From NCBI GenBank assembly GCA_020041925.1, contig CP083409.1: a stretch of 64,000 nt of DNA. One strand, given 5' to 3'. Position numbers and translations under genes: made by a program. This DNA is from Faucicola osloensis_D. Lineage in GTDB: Bacteria > Pseudomonadota > Gammaproteobacteria > Pseudomonadales > Moraxellaceae. The notes below the pieces were generated by a model. The model worked only from the letters and a program-made list of their open reading frames with translations. It was not told the DNA's origin and did no database searches. This document shows positions 1 through 9,402 of this stretch, piece by piece (position 1 is the stretch's first letter; each line of letters opens with the position of its first letter).

Positions 1-784
1 TACCAATTATTTGTTTGGCAGGGACAGCCGGCTGATGGTTAGGTTTTTGCCAGTATAGTGAAGGATTGGTACGAAACACCGCTACTTCCACCGCTTTTGG
101 AATGGTAAGCGTCACTTGCCCATCTGCAGTATCAGTCAAGCCATAACGAATAAAATCATTAAAACAGCGCTCATCAAAGTGTCGATAGAATGCTTTATGT
201 CGCAGATGCTCGTAGGCGACTTCACGGCTTGGCCACGTGTCACGGCGATGGCTTGATAGACCTGCAGGCGTGAGCCTATCTACTAACCGTGGGCTAAAGC
301 GTTTTGCCCAATGTAGTGCCATCGAATAGTAGCCATGAATGAGCGGTGGGTCTAAGGCAATCACTTGGCTAAATAGCTCGGGCGCTTCATAGCTGGCTTG
401 CAGCGTACACAATGCGCCAAGCGAATGCCCTAGCCCGATGACCTTGGTTTGCCCGCGCGCGCTTAAGTGCGCTTGGATGCTATCAATCACTTGTTGGGTC
501 AGTTTTTGCCAATGGTTATCAACCGGATAACGCGGGTCAATGCCTAACGCTGGGATGTAGACAATATCAAATTCATCACTGAGCAAATCAAATAGATATT
601 GATAGGTTCGCGATGGAATCCCATTGGCATGCGCAAAGTGTATCAGCGGTTTTTGCCCTGTCCCTGCTGTCTCCCCTATCTGCCCTGCCTGTGCTATCGC
701 TGTTATCCCCTCTATGCCTGTCGCTAGCGTTGGCGTAGAGGGCAAACTATTGGCTAACAGATGCTGGCTCGTCTCAGATGACAT
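1..784 (-). CDS. alpha/beta hydrolase, C-terminus beyond window edge
   Basis: Reading the minus strand from an ATG at 784 gives an open frame to the first base of the window, so the C-terminal part is missing. The protein carries a nucleophile elbow GHSLGA (Ser about residue 121) and an HFAHANG-type oxyanion segment near residue 50, which place it in the alpha/beta hydrolase superfamily. The catalytic acid and histidine would partly lie outside the window. It starts 2 bases after the sppA stop, so the two genes are very likely one transcript. The first 45 residues are Ser/Thr/Gly-rich and low in conservation signals. Substrate is unknown; an esterase or lipase-like role is inference from the fold only. 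Confidence 0.8.
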   Translation of the reverse strand, partial: MSSETSQHLLANSLPSTPTLATGIEGITAIAQAGQIGETAGTGQKPLIHFAHANGIPSRTYQYLFDLLSDEFDIVYIPALGIDPRYPVDNHWQKLTQQVIDSIQAHLSARGQTKVIGLGHSLGALCTLQASYEAPELFSQVIALDPPLIHGYYSMALHWAKRFSPRLVDRLTPAGLSSHRRDTWPSREVAYEHLRHKAFYRHFDERCFNDFIRYGLTDTADGQVTLTIPKAVEVAVFRTNPSLYWQKPNHQPAVPAKQIIG

Positions 785-786
785 GG

Positions 787-1869
787 TTATTGCATCCCTT
801 TGTCATTTGCAGCGGCGTGGGTTAATTGGCTAGCAAAGCCTTTGGAGAGCGTTTCGCCAAACCCATAGCCGATTTGGCTAGCAAATTTACCGAACACTTT
901 TTTCACCGGGTCTTCTGGGTTATATTCCACTACATTGTCTAGTTTTAGCTGAGACTCAAGGGTGCTGATGCCGCCCTTTTTATCCGCCAAACCGAGATTA
1001 ATCGCTTGCTCACCACTCCAGAATAACCCGGAAAAAAGCTGATTGGCGTCAGGATTTTTGAGGCGATTGCCGCGACCTTGTTTGACAGCATTGATAAAAT
1101 GGGCGTGGGTGTTATCAAGGACACCTTGTACATGCTGGCGCTCAAAATCGGAGAGCGGGCGGCTCATGCTTAAAATATCTTTGTGCGCACCGGCTGTCAT
1201 GGTGCCATCTTTAACGCCTAGTTTATCCATCAAACCTTGGACATTGTAGCTTGGCATAATCACGCCGATTGAGCCGACCAAGCTTGAAGGATTGACCCAA
1301 ATTTCATCAGCTGCAGATGCGATATAATACGCGCCCGAAGCGCCCATATCTTCGATAACGGCATACAGTTTTTTGTTAGGATGGGCTTTTCTCAATTCGG
1401 TCATGGTTTGCCAGATTTCATCAGATTGCACAGGTGAGCCACCCGGTGAGTTGATGCGTAACGCCACCGCTTGCGCTTGGTCGTTGTTAAACGCTTCCGT
1501 CAATGCCTCGCCCACCGCTTGACTATTGGCTTCATTGTCGCTGCTGATAACGCCTTTGACATCGACGACGGCTAAATGCGGGTTGGTCATATCGATATCA
1601 CTCATGCCACTTTTGGCAGAGCCACTACAGCCTTTGGCTACCACCGCGCCAAATAGTAGCACATAGCCCAAGGTGATGAGCTTAAAGAAAATACCCCAGC
1701 GTCTTGCACGGCGCTGCTCCACAAGACTTGCCATCAGCGTTTTTTCTAGCAATTGCCATTCTTGGCCTGCGTATGGCGTATTGGGTGGCAAGTTTTGCGT
1801 ATGGTTTGGTTGAACAGGTGGCTTTGATTGTGAGGGTTGGTTAGGATCGGGTGGCCAATTATCTGACAT
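787..1869 (-). CDS. sppA: signal peptide peptidase SppA, short form (peptidase family S49)
   Basis: Membrane-anchored serine protease that degrades cleaved signal peptides. The 360-residue product has a proline-rich cytoplasmic N-terminus, one membrane helix at about 60-80, then a single S49 domain. The catalytic Ser is visible in MGASGAYYIA (S178) and the likely catalytic Lys in AGAHKD (K230). Their spacing of 52 residues matches the Ser-Lys dyad spacing known for Bacillus SppA. The length fits the short single-domain form rather than the duplicated E. coli protein. The alpha/beta hydrolase gene follows 2 bases after the stop. Confidence 0.9.
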   Translation of the reverse strand: MSDNWPPDPNQPSQSKPPVQPNHTQNLPPNTPYAGQEWQLLEKTLMASLVEQRRARRWGIFFKLITLGYVLLFGAVVAKGCSGSAKSGMSDIDMTNPHLAVVDVKGVISSDNEANSQAVGEALTEAFNNDQAQAVALRINSPGGSPVQSDEIWQTMTELRKAHPNKKLYAVIEDMGASGAYYIASAADEIWVNPSSLVGSIGVIMPSYNVQGLMDKLGVKDGTMTAGAHKDILSMSRPLSDFERQHVQGVLDNTHAHFINAVKQGRGNRLKNPDANQLFSGLFWSGEQAINLGLADKKGGISTLESQLKLDNVVEYNPEDPVKKVFGKFASQIGYGFGETLSKGFASQLTHAAANDKGMQ

Positions 1870-1960
1870 AAAAGTTCCTTAGCAATATGTAATTTACCGC
1901 CCATGATAGGGGGAAGCGGTCAAAATTACAATCACTGCCTTGTAGCCAAATCGTCAATTG

Positions 1961-4804
1961 TCAGTCCGTATCATCTGGGGTGAGCGTGTAAATTAACGCG
2001 CCCACTTGATCGGCATACAGGACTTCGAACGGATGGTCGGCAGGCTTATCCACTGACCAACTAGCTAGCGATAATTGGCTATCTTCGCCCAGTTTTTGCG
2101 ACTTATACGCGCCTGTGACCACATACAGTAAGGAAGGTTTAGTCAACGCTAGCCACGATGGTTTAATGGATAAATTATAGGGCTGAATCATTAAATGGGT
2201 CGCCGATACCGTGCATAATTTTTCAGTCATTTGCATGGGGATATCGCTATTACCTGCCAACATCAGCACATCGTAGGGTTTACCGGTTGGTGGCTTGAAA
2301 CGGATGTGAATATAACAGGTTTGGGTCGCTAGCTTTTGCTCGTCGGTCAAGGCTAAATCCAAGTGCCATCCCGACATCGCTGTGATTTCCAAGCCATCTT
2401 GTTGCCAACGTTGGGCGGCTTGGCAACTGCGGGGTGTAATCGCGCGAAAACTTGTAGATACAGCCTTATCTGTCACATCGAGCCTGCTGTGTTCGACATC
2501 ATACCCTGCCAGCCAGTAGGCTTGAACAGGTACATGGGTTGCCAGTTGTTGCACCAGCTCATTGACGCGGACACTGGGCGTTTGACTAATCACCCCAGTT
2601 AATCGATGAACCTGCTGATTTGCCAACAGCGGATAAATATCACGGTTTAACAGCGAACTGATTTCTTCATCAGCCGGAGCATTGTTAATAGCTTGTTTGG
2701 TTTTCAAAAAATTGCGTTTATCCGCCTGAGCGGCTTTTACTTGATTGTCCGACAAAATCAGCCAGCTATCATCGCCTTTCTTTAACAAACTGATTACCAG
2801 TTTAGGGTTATCACCAACTGCCAGAGTCGGCTTGTTTTTACTTAAACTTCGCTGCTGCTGTGGCAATAATATCAATAGGATAGCCAGTGGCAACATCAGC
2901 ATTCTAGGCAACAAGCCTTTTAACAACCCCAGTAACGCAATTAACAAGCACAGGGCAAGCTGCGTTTGTGTCAAGGCGAAAAATGATTGCTTGGCAAAAC
3001 CCGTGTTAATAAGTTGGTTGAGCAAAAGATGAAATAGATTGAGCAGGGTTGTTAGCATCGACCAAATGATTTGGCTCAGCCAATCCCCTATCACAGGTAG
3101 CCAGCTAACGACGCCTGCCAACATATCCAAGGGTACAACCACCAAGCCTAAAAATGGTACGGCTAGCAAGTTTACCAAGATGCCGATGACTGATACTTTG
3201 CCAAAAAACCACACCACGATAGGCAGCATCCAAAAAAATAGCCAAATTTGCAGTTTTAATAACGCCTTGAATTGATGGCTTATGGTTTTAACAAAACCGG
3301 TCAGCACGTTGGCGCGTGCAGTAGGCGCTAGTAACTGACTAACATCCTTAATTTCAATGGTGCTAACTGTCCCTATTGTCTCGCTAAATTTTAACAGTAA
3401 AACCACCGCCACAAAGGATAACCAAAACCCTGCTTGCCCGACTGCCGTCGGTTCTAGCCAAATCATGCCTAGCGCAACCCAAGCCAACAGCCGATAAGCA
3501 GAAAAATTAACCAATAACTGTTTCGACAGCGTGAGCAGTAACAGCATCCAAAATGTCCGCTGCGCAGGTATTTCAAAACCCACCAGCAGCGCATAAAACC
3601 CTGCCATCACCACACTCACCCACAGCACCAACAAACTACTCGGTAATTTGACCAACAACTGCGGCGCAAGCCACTTAATGAGCCATAATACAAAAACAGA
3701 TACGATAGAAGCTAGCATCAGCACATGCGGGCCTGAAATTGCTAATAAATGGCTAATCCCCGTGACTTGATAGCGATTCTTAAGGTTGCTATCCATCAGG
3801 CTTTTATCACCGGTTAACAGTCCCAATAAGATTGCATGGCTTTGGATAGCGCTCTGAATTGAACTTTGAAAAGCGGGTTGGGCAATATCGGTATTTTTAG
3901 AAGTGGCTATAGAGGTGGATTGTTTCAGCAGGGTTGTATGCAAATTAGCGAGGATTTTTTGGCGTAGTTGCCAGCGCAATTGTTCGATAGCAATAGCCAT
4001 ACGGTCTGTGACATGGGATGGGTTAAATTCCCGTAGGCTCGTTTTTTCAATACCGATTATCACTCCCTTTGCTTGCACCCCACGCTGTCTTAACCATTGC
4101 GCTTCATCAAATCCTAGCATGAGCGGTTTGGCATTGCTGGGTAAGCTTGTAGGCTTAGGCTTTGCAATGGGCGCAAGCTGTAATTTTACGTTAAGCTGCA
4201 TGCCAGGTCTTAATTGCGACAAGGTCGCTTCCCATTCAAGGTTATCTTTGATGTTAGCGGTAATGAGTGCCGTTAGCGGTGGCTGGGGGGTTGCTGACGA
4301 TGCATCAGCATCACCGCCCTTGTCAACGCGGACTTGCAGGATTTGTTTGATAAAACCATTACCAATCAGGGTATTATCATTTGATAGCGGGCTCATTTGG
4401 CTCAGCGTATCGCTGATTTGATGCGATTCAACGATAGCATCCACTGTGAGCGCTGAGGGCAATAACGCGTTTTCATAGCGCTTATAATGATATAAACCGT
4501 AACTGGCACTCAACATGAGTGTCAGCAAAAAGATAAAGCTTGATAATAACGGTAAGGCAAAACGGTAGGCTAATTCAGGGTTTGACGACGCTCGTTTTAG
4601 CTGTTTACGCTTGCAGCCATGGTATAAACCTACATTGATTAGCAGCGCTATCAACAGTGCCACTGATAACAGTTGCCAAATTTTTGCATCATAACTGGTT
4701 ATCTCATAGCTTGTTAGCGCATAACCTGTCATCAAAGGTTGATTTGCTAGTGTATTTACCACTAAAAAACCCAACAAACTGGCAACCGTGATGAGCCAAA
4801 TCAT
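1961..4804 (-). CDS. comEC: ComEC/Rec2-type DNA uptake channel
   Basis: Inner-membrane channel for single-stranded DNA during natural transformation. The 947-residue protein has N-terminal membrane helices, an OB-like region around 100-240 (DUF4131), a polytopic competence domain at about 330-660 containing HLLAISGPHV, and a soluble C-terminal region. The usual competence-domain motif reads ISGLHV, so Pro replaces Leu. The C-terminal region aligns by position with the metallo-beta-lactamase domain of ComEC but I see no HxHxDH-like metal motif where it should be. A good ribosome site (AAGGA, 7 bases upstream) supports the ATG at 4804. It is divergent from the DUF218 gene. Called from overall architecture and competence-domain motifs. 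Confidence 0.88.
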   Translation of the reverse strand: MIWLITVASLLGFLVVNTLANQPLMTGYALTSYEITSYDAKIWQLLSVALLIALLINVGLYHGCKRKQLKRASSNPELAYRFALPLLSSFIFLLTLMLSASYGLYHYKRYENALLPSALTVDAIVESHQISDTLSQMSPLSNDNTLIGNGFIKQILQVRVDKGGDADASSATPQPPLTALITANIKDNLEWEATLSQLRPGMQLNVKLQLAPIAKPKPTSLPSNAKPLMLGFDEAQWLRQRGVQAKGVIIGIEKTSLREFNPSHVTDRMAIAIEQLRWQLRQKILANLHTTLLKQSTSIATSKNTDIAQPAFQSSIQSAIQSHAILLGLLTGDKSLMDSNLKNRYQVTGISHLLAISGPHVLMLASIVSVFVLWLIKWLAPQLLVKLPSSLLVLWVSVVMAGFYALLVGFEIPAQRTFWMLLLLTLSKQLLVNFSAYRLLAWVALGMIWLEPTAVGQAGFWLSFVAVVLLLKFSETIGTVSTIEIKDVSQLLAPTARANVLTGFVKTISHQFKALLKLQIWLFFWMLPIVVWFFGKVSVIGILVNLLAVPFLGLVVVPLDMLAGVVSWLPVIGDWLSQIIWSMLTTLLNLFHLLLNQLINTGFAKQSFFALTQTQLALCLLIALLGLLKGLLPRMLMLPLAILLILLPQQQRSLSKNKPTLAVGDNPKLVISLLKKGDDSWLILSDNQVKAAQADKRNFLKTKQAINNAPADEEISSLLNRDIYPLLANQQVHRLTGVISQTPSVRVNELVQQLATHVPVQAYWLAGYDVEHSRLDVTDKAVSTSFRAITPRSCQAAQRWQQDGLEITAMSGWHLDLALTDEQKLATQTCYIHIRFKPPTGKPYDVLMLAGNSDIPMQMTEKLCTVSATHLMIQPYNLSIKPSWLALTKPSLLYVVTGAYKSQKLGEDSQLSLASWSVDKPADHPFEVLYADQVGALIYTLTPDDTD

Positions 4805-4906
4805 GTTTCATCCTTGATAAAGATAGCGATAGCCCGCTTCTTCCCTTACAATTATCGAATGAACGATATAGTAAAACAAATAGCAACTTTTGGAAATTAT
4901 TAATCG

Positions 4907-5731
4907 ATGTTGACTCAATTGATTAGCGGCAATGACAATGCCTCAGTGTTCGGCAAAAAAAGCATTCAAATCAGTCTAGGGATTGCAGGATTGATACTGG
5001 TTGTTGACTGCGGGCTATTGCTAGCCAATCGTGTTTTTCATATTGGCACCCTAGTGCCATTGGGCATAGGGCTAATTTTTTTAGGCCATGCGGTATATTG
5101 GGAGCGTATTCAACTTTATTTGGCGTCACATCCGTCATTAAAAAAATTATGGCAGCTGATTTGGCTACTATTTTTTGTCTGGTTAATAAGTTTTTGTGTC
5201 TTTGTTAGCTATTTAAAACAGCACTTTAATACGGATAACCATCCTAAGGCAGCGCAAGCGATTATTGTCTTAGGTGGCGGAACAAAAGATAATAAGCCGA
5301 CCGATGCGGTAAAACTGCGTTTGGATAAAGCATCTGAAGTCATCAAGCGTTTTGCAAACGCACTTGTGATAACCAGTGGTGGTTTTGATGCGGGAGAAGA
5401 TGTCAGTGAAGCCAGAGCGATGGCGGATTATTTACACGACACCTATGGTATCAGCTTGGCGCATATTGCGCTTGAAGAACACAGCACCAGTACCGAGCTT
5501 AACTTTATCCATAGTAAAAAGATTTTAGCGCAGCAAGGGATTGCCTTAAATCAGCCGATAATCGCAGTCACCAGTGATTTTCACACCTTGCGCGCAAGTC
5601 TTATTGGTAAACGACAAGGATATACCAATTTACAGGTAGTCGGGTCTGACACGCCTTGGTATATCCGTCCAAATGTGTGGTTTCGCGAATACTTTGCTTT
5701 TATCAGCGGTTGGCTACTCGATGAGTATTAA
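4907..5731 (+). CDS. DUF218/YdcF-ElyC family membrane protein
   Basis: The 274-residue product has two or three N-terminal membrane helices (about 25-95) followed by a DUF218 domain from about 120. Seen motifs are IIVLGGG, a TSGG segment, EARAMADYL, and TSDFHTLRA near the end, all typical of the YdcF/SanA/ElyC group. E. coli ElyC acts in envelope biogenesis linked to the undecaprenyl carrier, but the reaction is not settled for the family. The stop overlaps the stop of the convergent lolD gene by 4 bases, so neither gene has room for a terminator between them. The start has no strong ribosome site. Confidence 0.8.
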   Translation: MLTQLISGNDNASVFGKKSIQISLGIAGLILVVDCGLLLANRVFHIGTLVPLGIGLIFLGHAVYWERIQLYLASHPSLKKLWQLIWLLFFVWLISFCVFVSYLKQHFNTDNHPKAAQAIIVLGGGTKDNKPTDAVKLRLDKASEVIKRFANALVITSGGFDAGEDVSEARAMADYLHDTYGISLAHIALEEHSTSTELNFIHSKKILAQQGIALNQPIIAVTSDFHTLRASLIGKRQGYTNLQVVGSDTPWYIRPNVWFREYFAFISGWLLDEY

Positions 5732-6405
5732 GCCACCCACGTACCATTTTGTAAGGCCAATTGTTTATCCGCCAGCTGTGCCAATTGCCGGTCATGGGTG
5801 ACCATCAACAGCGCGGTATTAAAATCTTTTTGTAGTTCTGATAGGATTTCAAACACCGCCTGCGCATTGGCATAGTCTAAGTTACCTGTGGGCTCATCAG
5901 CCAGTATTAATGAAGGCTTTGTCACCAGCGCCCTAGCAATCGCCACCCGTTGACGTTCACCGCCAGACAGCTCGCCTGGGCGGTGAGTGAGCCGATGCCC
6001 CAGCCCTACTTTTTCCAATAATTCAATAGACTGTTGACGCGCTACTGCGATTGGCACTGCTTTTCGCATCAATAGCGGCATGGCCACATTTTCAATCGCA
6101 GTAAACTCCGCTAACAAATGGTGAAACTGATAAATAAAGCCCAAATGTTGGTTACGAAGCTCACCACGCTGGGTTTCATTCAGATCATTGATGCGTTGCC
6201 CATGTAGCCAAACTTCGCCACTGGTGGGCACATCTAAGCCACCCAAGATATGTAGCAAGGTACTTTTACCCGACCCGCTCGTGCCAACAATGGCGATGCG
6301 CTCGCCACTGTTAATACTGATATCCAGATGGTTGAGCACATTCGTGGTGGTTTTACCATCTTGATAGGTCTTGGTGATATTTTTGCCTGTTAAAATCGTC
6401 GTCAT
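5728..6405 (-). CDS. lolD: lipoprotein-releasing ABC transporter ATPase LolD
   Basis: Cytoplasmic ATPase that powers extraction of outer-membrane lipoproteins from the inner membrane. The 225-residue protein has Walker A GTSGSGKST (about 41-49), the ABC signature LSGGERQR, Walker B ILADEPTGNLD and the H-loop VTHD. DEPTGNLD is typical of the LolD/MacB/FtsE branch of ABC proteins. It lies 9 bases downstream of the LolC/E permease gene in the same operon. The 3' end overlaps the convergent DUF218 gene by 4 bases. Confidence 0.93.
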   Translation of the reverse strand: MTTILTGKNITKTYQDGKTTTNVLNHLDISINSGERIAIVGTSGSGKSTLLHILGGLDVPTSGEVWLHGQRINDLNETQRGELRNQHLGFIYQFHHLLAEFTAIENVAMPLLMRKAVPIAVARQQSIELLEKVGLGHRLTHRPGELSGGERQRVAIARALVTKPSLILADEPTGNLDYANAQAVFEILSELQKDFNTALLMVTHDRQLAQLADKQLALQNGTWVA

Positions 6406-6414
6406 GGCTCACTC

Positions 6415-7650
6415 CTATTCATAACGCAATGTTTGAGCCGGTTGAATGCTAGCTGCTCGGCGTGCTGGATAAATGGTTGCCACAAAACTTATTACCAGTG
6501 AGGCTGCCACGATGATAGATACGTCTTTCCATTCAAGTTGTGAAGGTAAATAGTTGACAAAATATGCATCAAATAAATGTAACCCAAATAAACTATTGAT
6601 GCCGCCTACCACATCGCTCACGGTCAACGCTAAAATCACGCCCAAAATAGTTCCCGCGACGGTACCAATCACCCCGATAAACAATCCTTGCACCATAAAC
6701 ACTTGGGTGATGAGCTTAGGCGACGCACCAAAGGTTTTTAAAATCGCAATGTCCGCCTTTTTATCAGTCACCAGCATCACCAAGGATGAGACGATGTTAA
6801 ATGCAGCAACCAAAATAATCAAAAACAGCAACAACCCCACCATGGCTTTTTCCATTTGGATGGCACCAAATAAATTCCCATGCGTCGATGTCCAGTCACT
6901 AGGCATGAGCATATTGGGTGCAAGACTCGCTGCTTGCTGAGCCACTTGTGGTGCGGCAAACAAATCCTTTAGCTTCATGCGAATACCTTGTGCTCCCGCA
7001 GGCAGACGCAATAACGTAGCCGCATCATTCATAGGGATGAATGCCATAATATTGTTAACCTCAGGGCTGATGTCATACACCCCAGTGACGGTAAAACGCT
7101 TAAAGCGCGGAATCACGCCAGCAGGCGATGGTGAGGCTTCTGGTAACACCAAAGTGACCATATCGCCTTGTTTCACCCCCAGTGAATCCGCCATTTGCTT
7201 GCCAATCACAATGTCAAATTGACCTGCTTTTAGACTATCGACACTACCACTTTCCATATGCTGATGAATAATCGAGACTTTTTTCTCATAGCTTGGTTCA
7301 ATACCGGTCACCATGATACCTGCAACTTGTCCATTCGCGGTGAGCATACCCTGTAATTGGATAAAAGGTGCGACGGCTTCAACTTTGGGGTCTTTTTGAA
7401 TCGTTTGCGCTAGCGTCTGCCAGTCTGGGATAATTTCACTGGCAGTGACGGTGGCTTGCGGCACCATCCCCAAAATACGACTCTTGAGTTCGCGGTCAAA
7501 GCCATTCATCACCGATAACACCGTAATGAGCACAGCGACGCCAAGCGTCAAACCCACCATTGAAATCAAAGAAATAAAAGAAATAAATCGGTTACTTCGC
7601 TCAGCACGGGTATACCGTAATCCTAAAAACAAAGCCAACGGTCGAAACAT
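6415..7650 (-). CDS. lipoprotein-releasing permease, LolC/LolE family (LolF-like)
   Basis: Transmembrane partner of LolD. From the ATG at 7650 the product is 411 residues, with a first membrane helix near 25-50 after the family motif LGLRYTRAERSNRFISFISL, a large periplasmic domain, and three helices near 270-400. The earlier in-frame start at 7695 is rejected because an AGGA ribosome site lies 6 bases before 7650. Only one LolC/E-type gene is present beside lolD. This matches the LolDF arrangement known from Acinetobacter and Francisella, where one protein replaces the LolC/LolE pair; that assignment is inference from context. Upstream is a 479-base divergent intergenic region. Confidence 0.88.
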   Translation of the reverse strand: MFRPLALFLGLRYTRAERSNRFISFISLISMVGLTLGVAVLITVLSVMNGFDRELKSRILGMVPQATVTASEIIPDWQTLAQTIQKDPKVEAVAPFIQLQGMLTANGQVAGIMVTGIEPSYEKKVSIIHQHMESGSVDSLKAGQFDIVIGKQMADSLGVKQGDMVTLVLPEASPSPAGVIPRFKRFTVTGVYDISPEVNNIMAFIPMNDAATLLRLPAGAQGIRMKLKDLFAAPQVAQQAASLAPNMLMPSDWTSTHGNLFGAIQMEKAMVGLLLFLIILVAAFNIVSSLVMLVTDKKADIAILKTFGASPKLITQVFMVQGLFIGVIGTVAGTILGVILALTVSDVVGGINSLFGLHLFDAYFVNYLPSQLEWKDVSIIVAASLVISFVATIYPARRAASIQPAQTLRYE

Positions 7651-8129
7651 AGCATTCCTAAAAATTATCACTATTTTGATGATACAAGCAGGCAATAAAA
7701 TAACTTATTTCAAAACTATTATTCAAGCCTGCTAAAAGCGTGTTAGTCTGACACACTTTTTTACCGTTTTGGCAAAAGTTTTTTTGCAATTTTGCTAAAA
7801 ATTCGCAGAATCAAACATATCTGCGCAATAAATTGTGGATGTTTTAAGCAAAATAAGGTGAAAAAATTCTGCATGTCCCCATTAACATAGCAGAATTAAA
7901 TTTCATCCCTGCTTAATCAAGGGTTAATCCATTGTTAACAGATAGGTTAATAGAGGATACTCGTTAATTTAATCGGGATGATTTGAAGGCTGATATTAGC
8001 CTATTGATAGCTGATAATGTAATCATTAAAATTTTGATAAATATCGTGACAGCTGTTTAGTTTATTAAGTTGGTTTGCAACATAAGCCTGTTGTTACTGA
8101 TAAACCTGTTGTCACTTAAAGGACGTCTT
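7651..8129. other. divergent intergenic region, 479 bases
   Basis: No gene is supported here. It separates the start of the lolF-like gene from the start of the unrecognised gene at 8130 and must hold promoters for both. The DNA is AT-rich. I see a small inverted repeat CGCAG/CTGCG at 7805-7825 and a GTGTT/GACAC hairpin followed by a T run near 7740-7763. Neither can be tied to a function. No convincing start codon with a ribosome site was found. Confidence 0.5.
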
Positions 8130-9107
8130 ATGACCAATACTCACCAACCCCCCTCTTCAAATGCTCCCAATACGATTAGTCTAAACTGTGATCAAGTGGT
8201 TGGTCATGCAGATCACTGGTCATGTTTTACCAACAATATTCCCGATGACGTCCCAAACTGGTTGCAATCTCATATCGATACTGCCACCATGCCTACCCCA
8301 CTAAAGACTACCAACGCCACGTCTTCGCATATTTTACTATCGGGTAATCAGCCAATTCATGTCAATCAAGTGATTGAAATTGATAGCAATCGCTCACCCA
8401 AACGTTTGATTAATGCGTTTCCTTGTGTCAATAGTCCGTATGGGCAATGGGTCACTATTGAAGGTGTCTATAAATGTGACAATCAGATAGAGGCGATTTT
8501 GCGCTTAAAAACTGATGACAATACCGTGCTGTATGTATTTGACCAGTATTATGCCATCAATGCGCACAACTATGAAAAAAATCACCGCTACTTTATCAAT
8601 CTGAGTGCATTTGCTTACAGTGTAAGCTTGAGTAACCGCTCAGAAACCATTGTGGTTGATGAGCCTGAAGCGATTCGCTATCACCGCGCTTTTAATGATA
8701 TTTTGACCAAAAATAATAACGTTGCCCCAAAAGACCTTGAAGCCCAAATCGCCGCTTGGCAACCTAGCGAAAACGACTTACCGCTGGAGCCAATTGAAAT
8801 CAATGTCGGTCACATGTGTGCCTATTTATTTGGTGAAACCATCGGTCAACAAGATGAAGCCTGGTGTCAAGGTCAAATTATTGGCAAACAAACTGCCAGC
8901 TTTAACGGCGTTGACTTTGTATTGCTTGATGTGGTGATATTACGTGAAAGCCTTAATAATCCTGTTGTTATTCGTTTAGCGGTCAATGCCGATAACATCG
9001 ACTCAACCATTCAAGTCAACGATTATATTCAAGCCAATATTTGGCTACAGGGGACTATTTTTATGGAAAACCAGAAAAAAGCAGCCACCAATTATAGAGC
9101 ATTTTAA
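8130..9107 (+). CDS. hypothetical protein, 325 residues, family not recognised
   Basis: The ATG at 8130 is preceded by AAAGGA at a good distance, so it is preferred over an upstream in-frame start at 8070. The product has no signal peptide or membrane helix. The first 35 residues are Pro/Asn/Thr-rich. Two stretches, about 110-180 and 245-325, alternate hydrophobic and polar residues like small beta barrels; the second ends in NIWLQGTIF, reminiscent of OB-fold proteins. That is inference from pattern only. It stands alone, with no operon partner within 290 bases downstream. Codon use resembles the neighbours, so recent transfer is not suggested. Confidence 0.75.
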   Translation: MTNTHQPPSSNAPNTISLNCDQVVGHADHWSCFTNNIPDDVPNWLQSHIDTATMPTPLKTTNATSSHILLSGNQPIHVNQVIEIDSNRSPKRLINAFPCVNSPYGQWVTIEGVYKCDNQIEAILRLKTDDNTVLYVFDQYYAINAHNYEKNHRYFINLSAFAYSVSLSNRSETIVVDEPEAIRYHRAFNDILTKNNNVAPKDLEAQIAAWQPSENDLPLEPIEINVGHMCAYLFGETIGQQDEAWCQGQIIGKQTASFNGVDFVLLDVVILRESLNNPVVIRLAVNADNIDSTIQVNDYIQANIWLQGTIFMENQKKAATNYRAF

Positions 9108-9402
9108 GCCTTTCCCCTGTAAGATTATTGATTAATTTTCTTGAAGCCACTGCCGACTATGACAGTGGCTTTGTTGTTTTGTAAATAAATGTAAATTTTG
9201 CCCTTTATTTTATTTAATTCATTGAATCGACTATAATTTTATATTATCGTTATGTTAAATTTGATCTTAATCAATTTTTACCCATCAACGTCATAAATTC
9301 TATAGCGGCTCAGTCATAAATCCTATAGTGGCTCAACAGCCTAGCCAATATCAGCCGCTAACGTTTGTGAGTGTTCTATCAGTTATTTTGGGAAGATGAC
9401 CC
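9108..9402. other. intergenic region, 295 bases
   Basis: Nothing coding is supported. It lies between two plus-strand genes and contains the 23-base tandem duplication at 9291-9336. The stretch 9180-9290 is strongly AT-rich and could contain the promoter of the small gene at 9403. Confidence 0.5.
9291..9336. repeat. 23-base tandem duplication upstream of a small membrane gene
   Basis: Two adjoining copies, 9291-9313 and 9314-9336, begin with TCATAAAT and end with GGCTCA plus one base. They differ at only three positions. The pair sits about 65 bases before the small gene at 9403, where operator or leader sequences would be expected. Confidence 0.9.

Noticed and set aside
3903..4421. 172-codon plus-strand frame opposite comEC
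   Set aside because: It is antisense to the conserved comEC gene, has no ribosome site and no recognisable domain.
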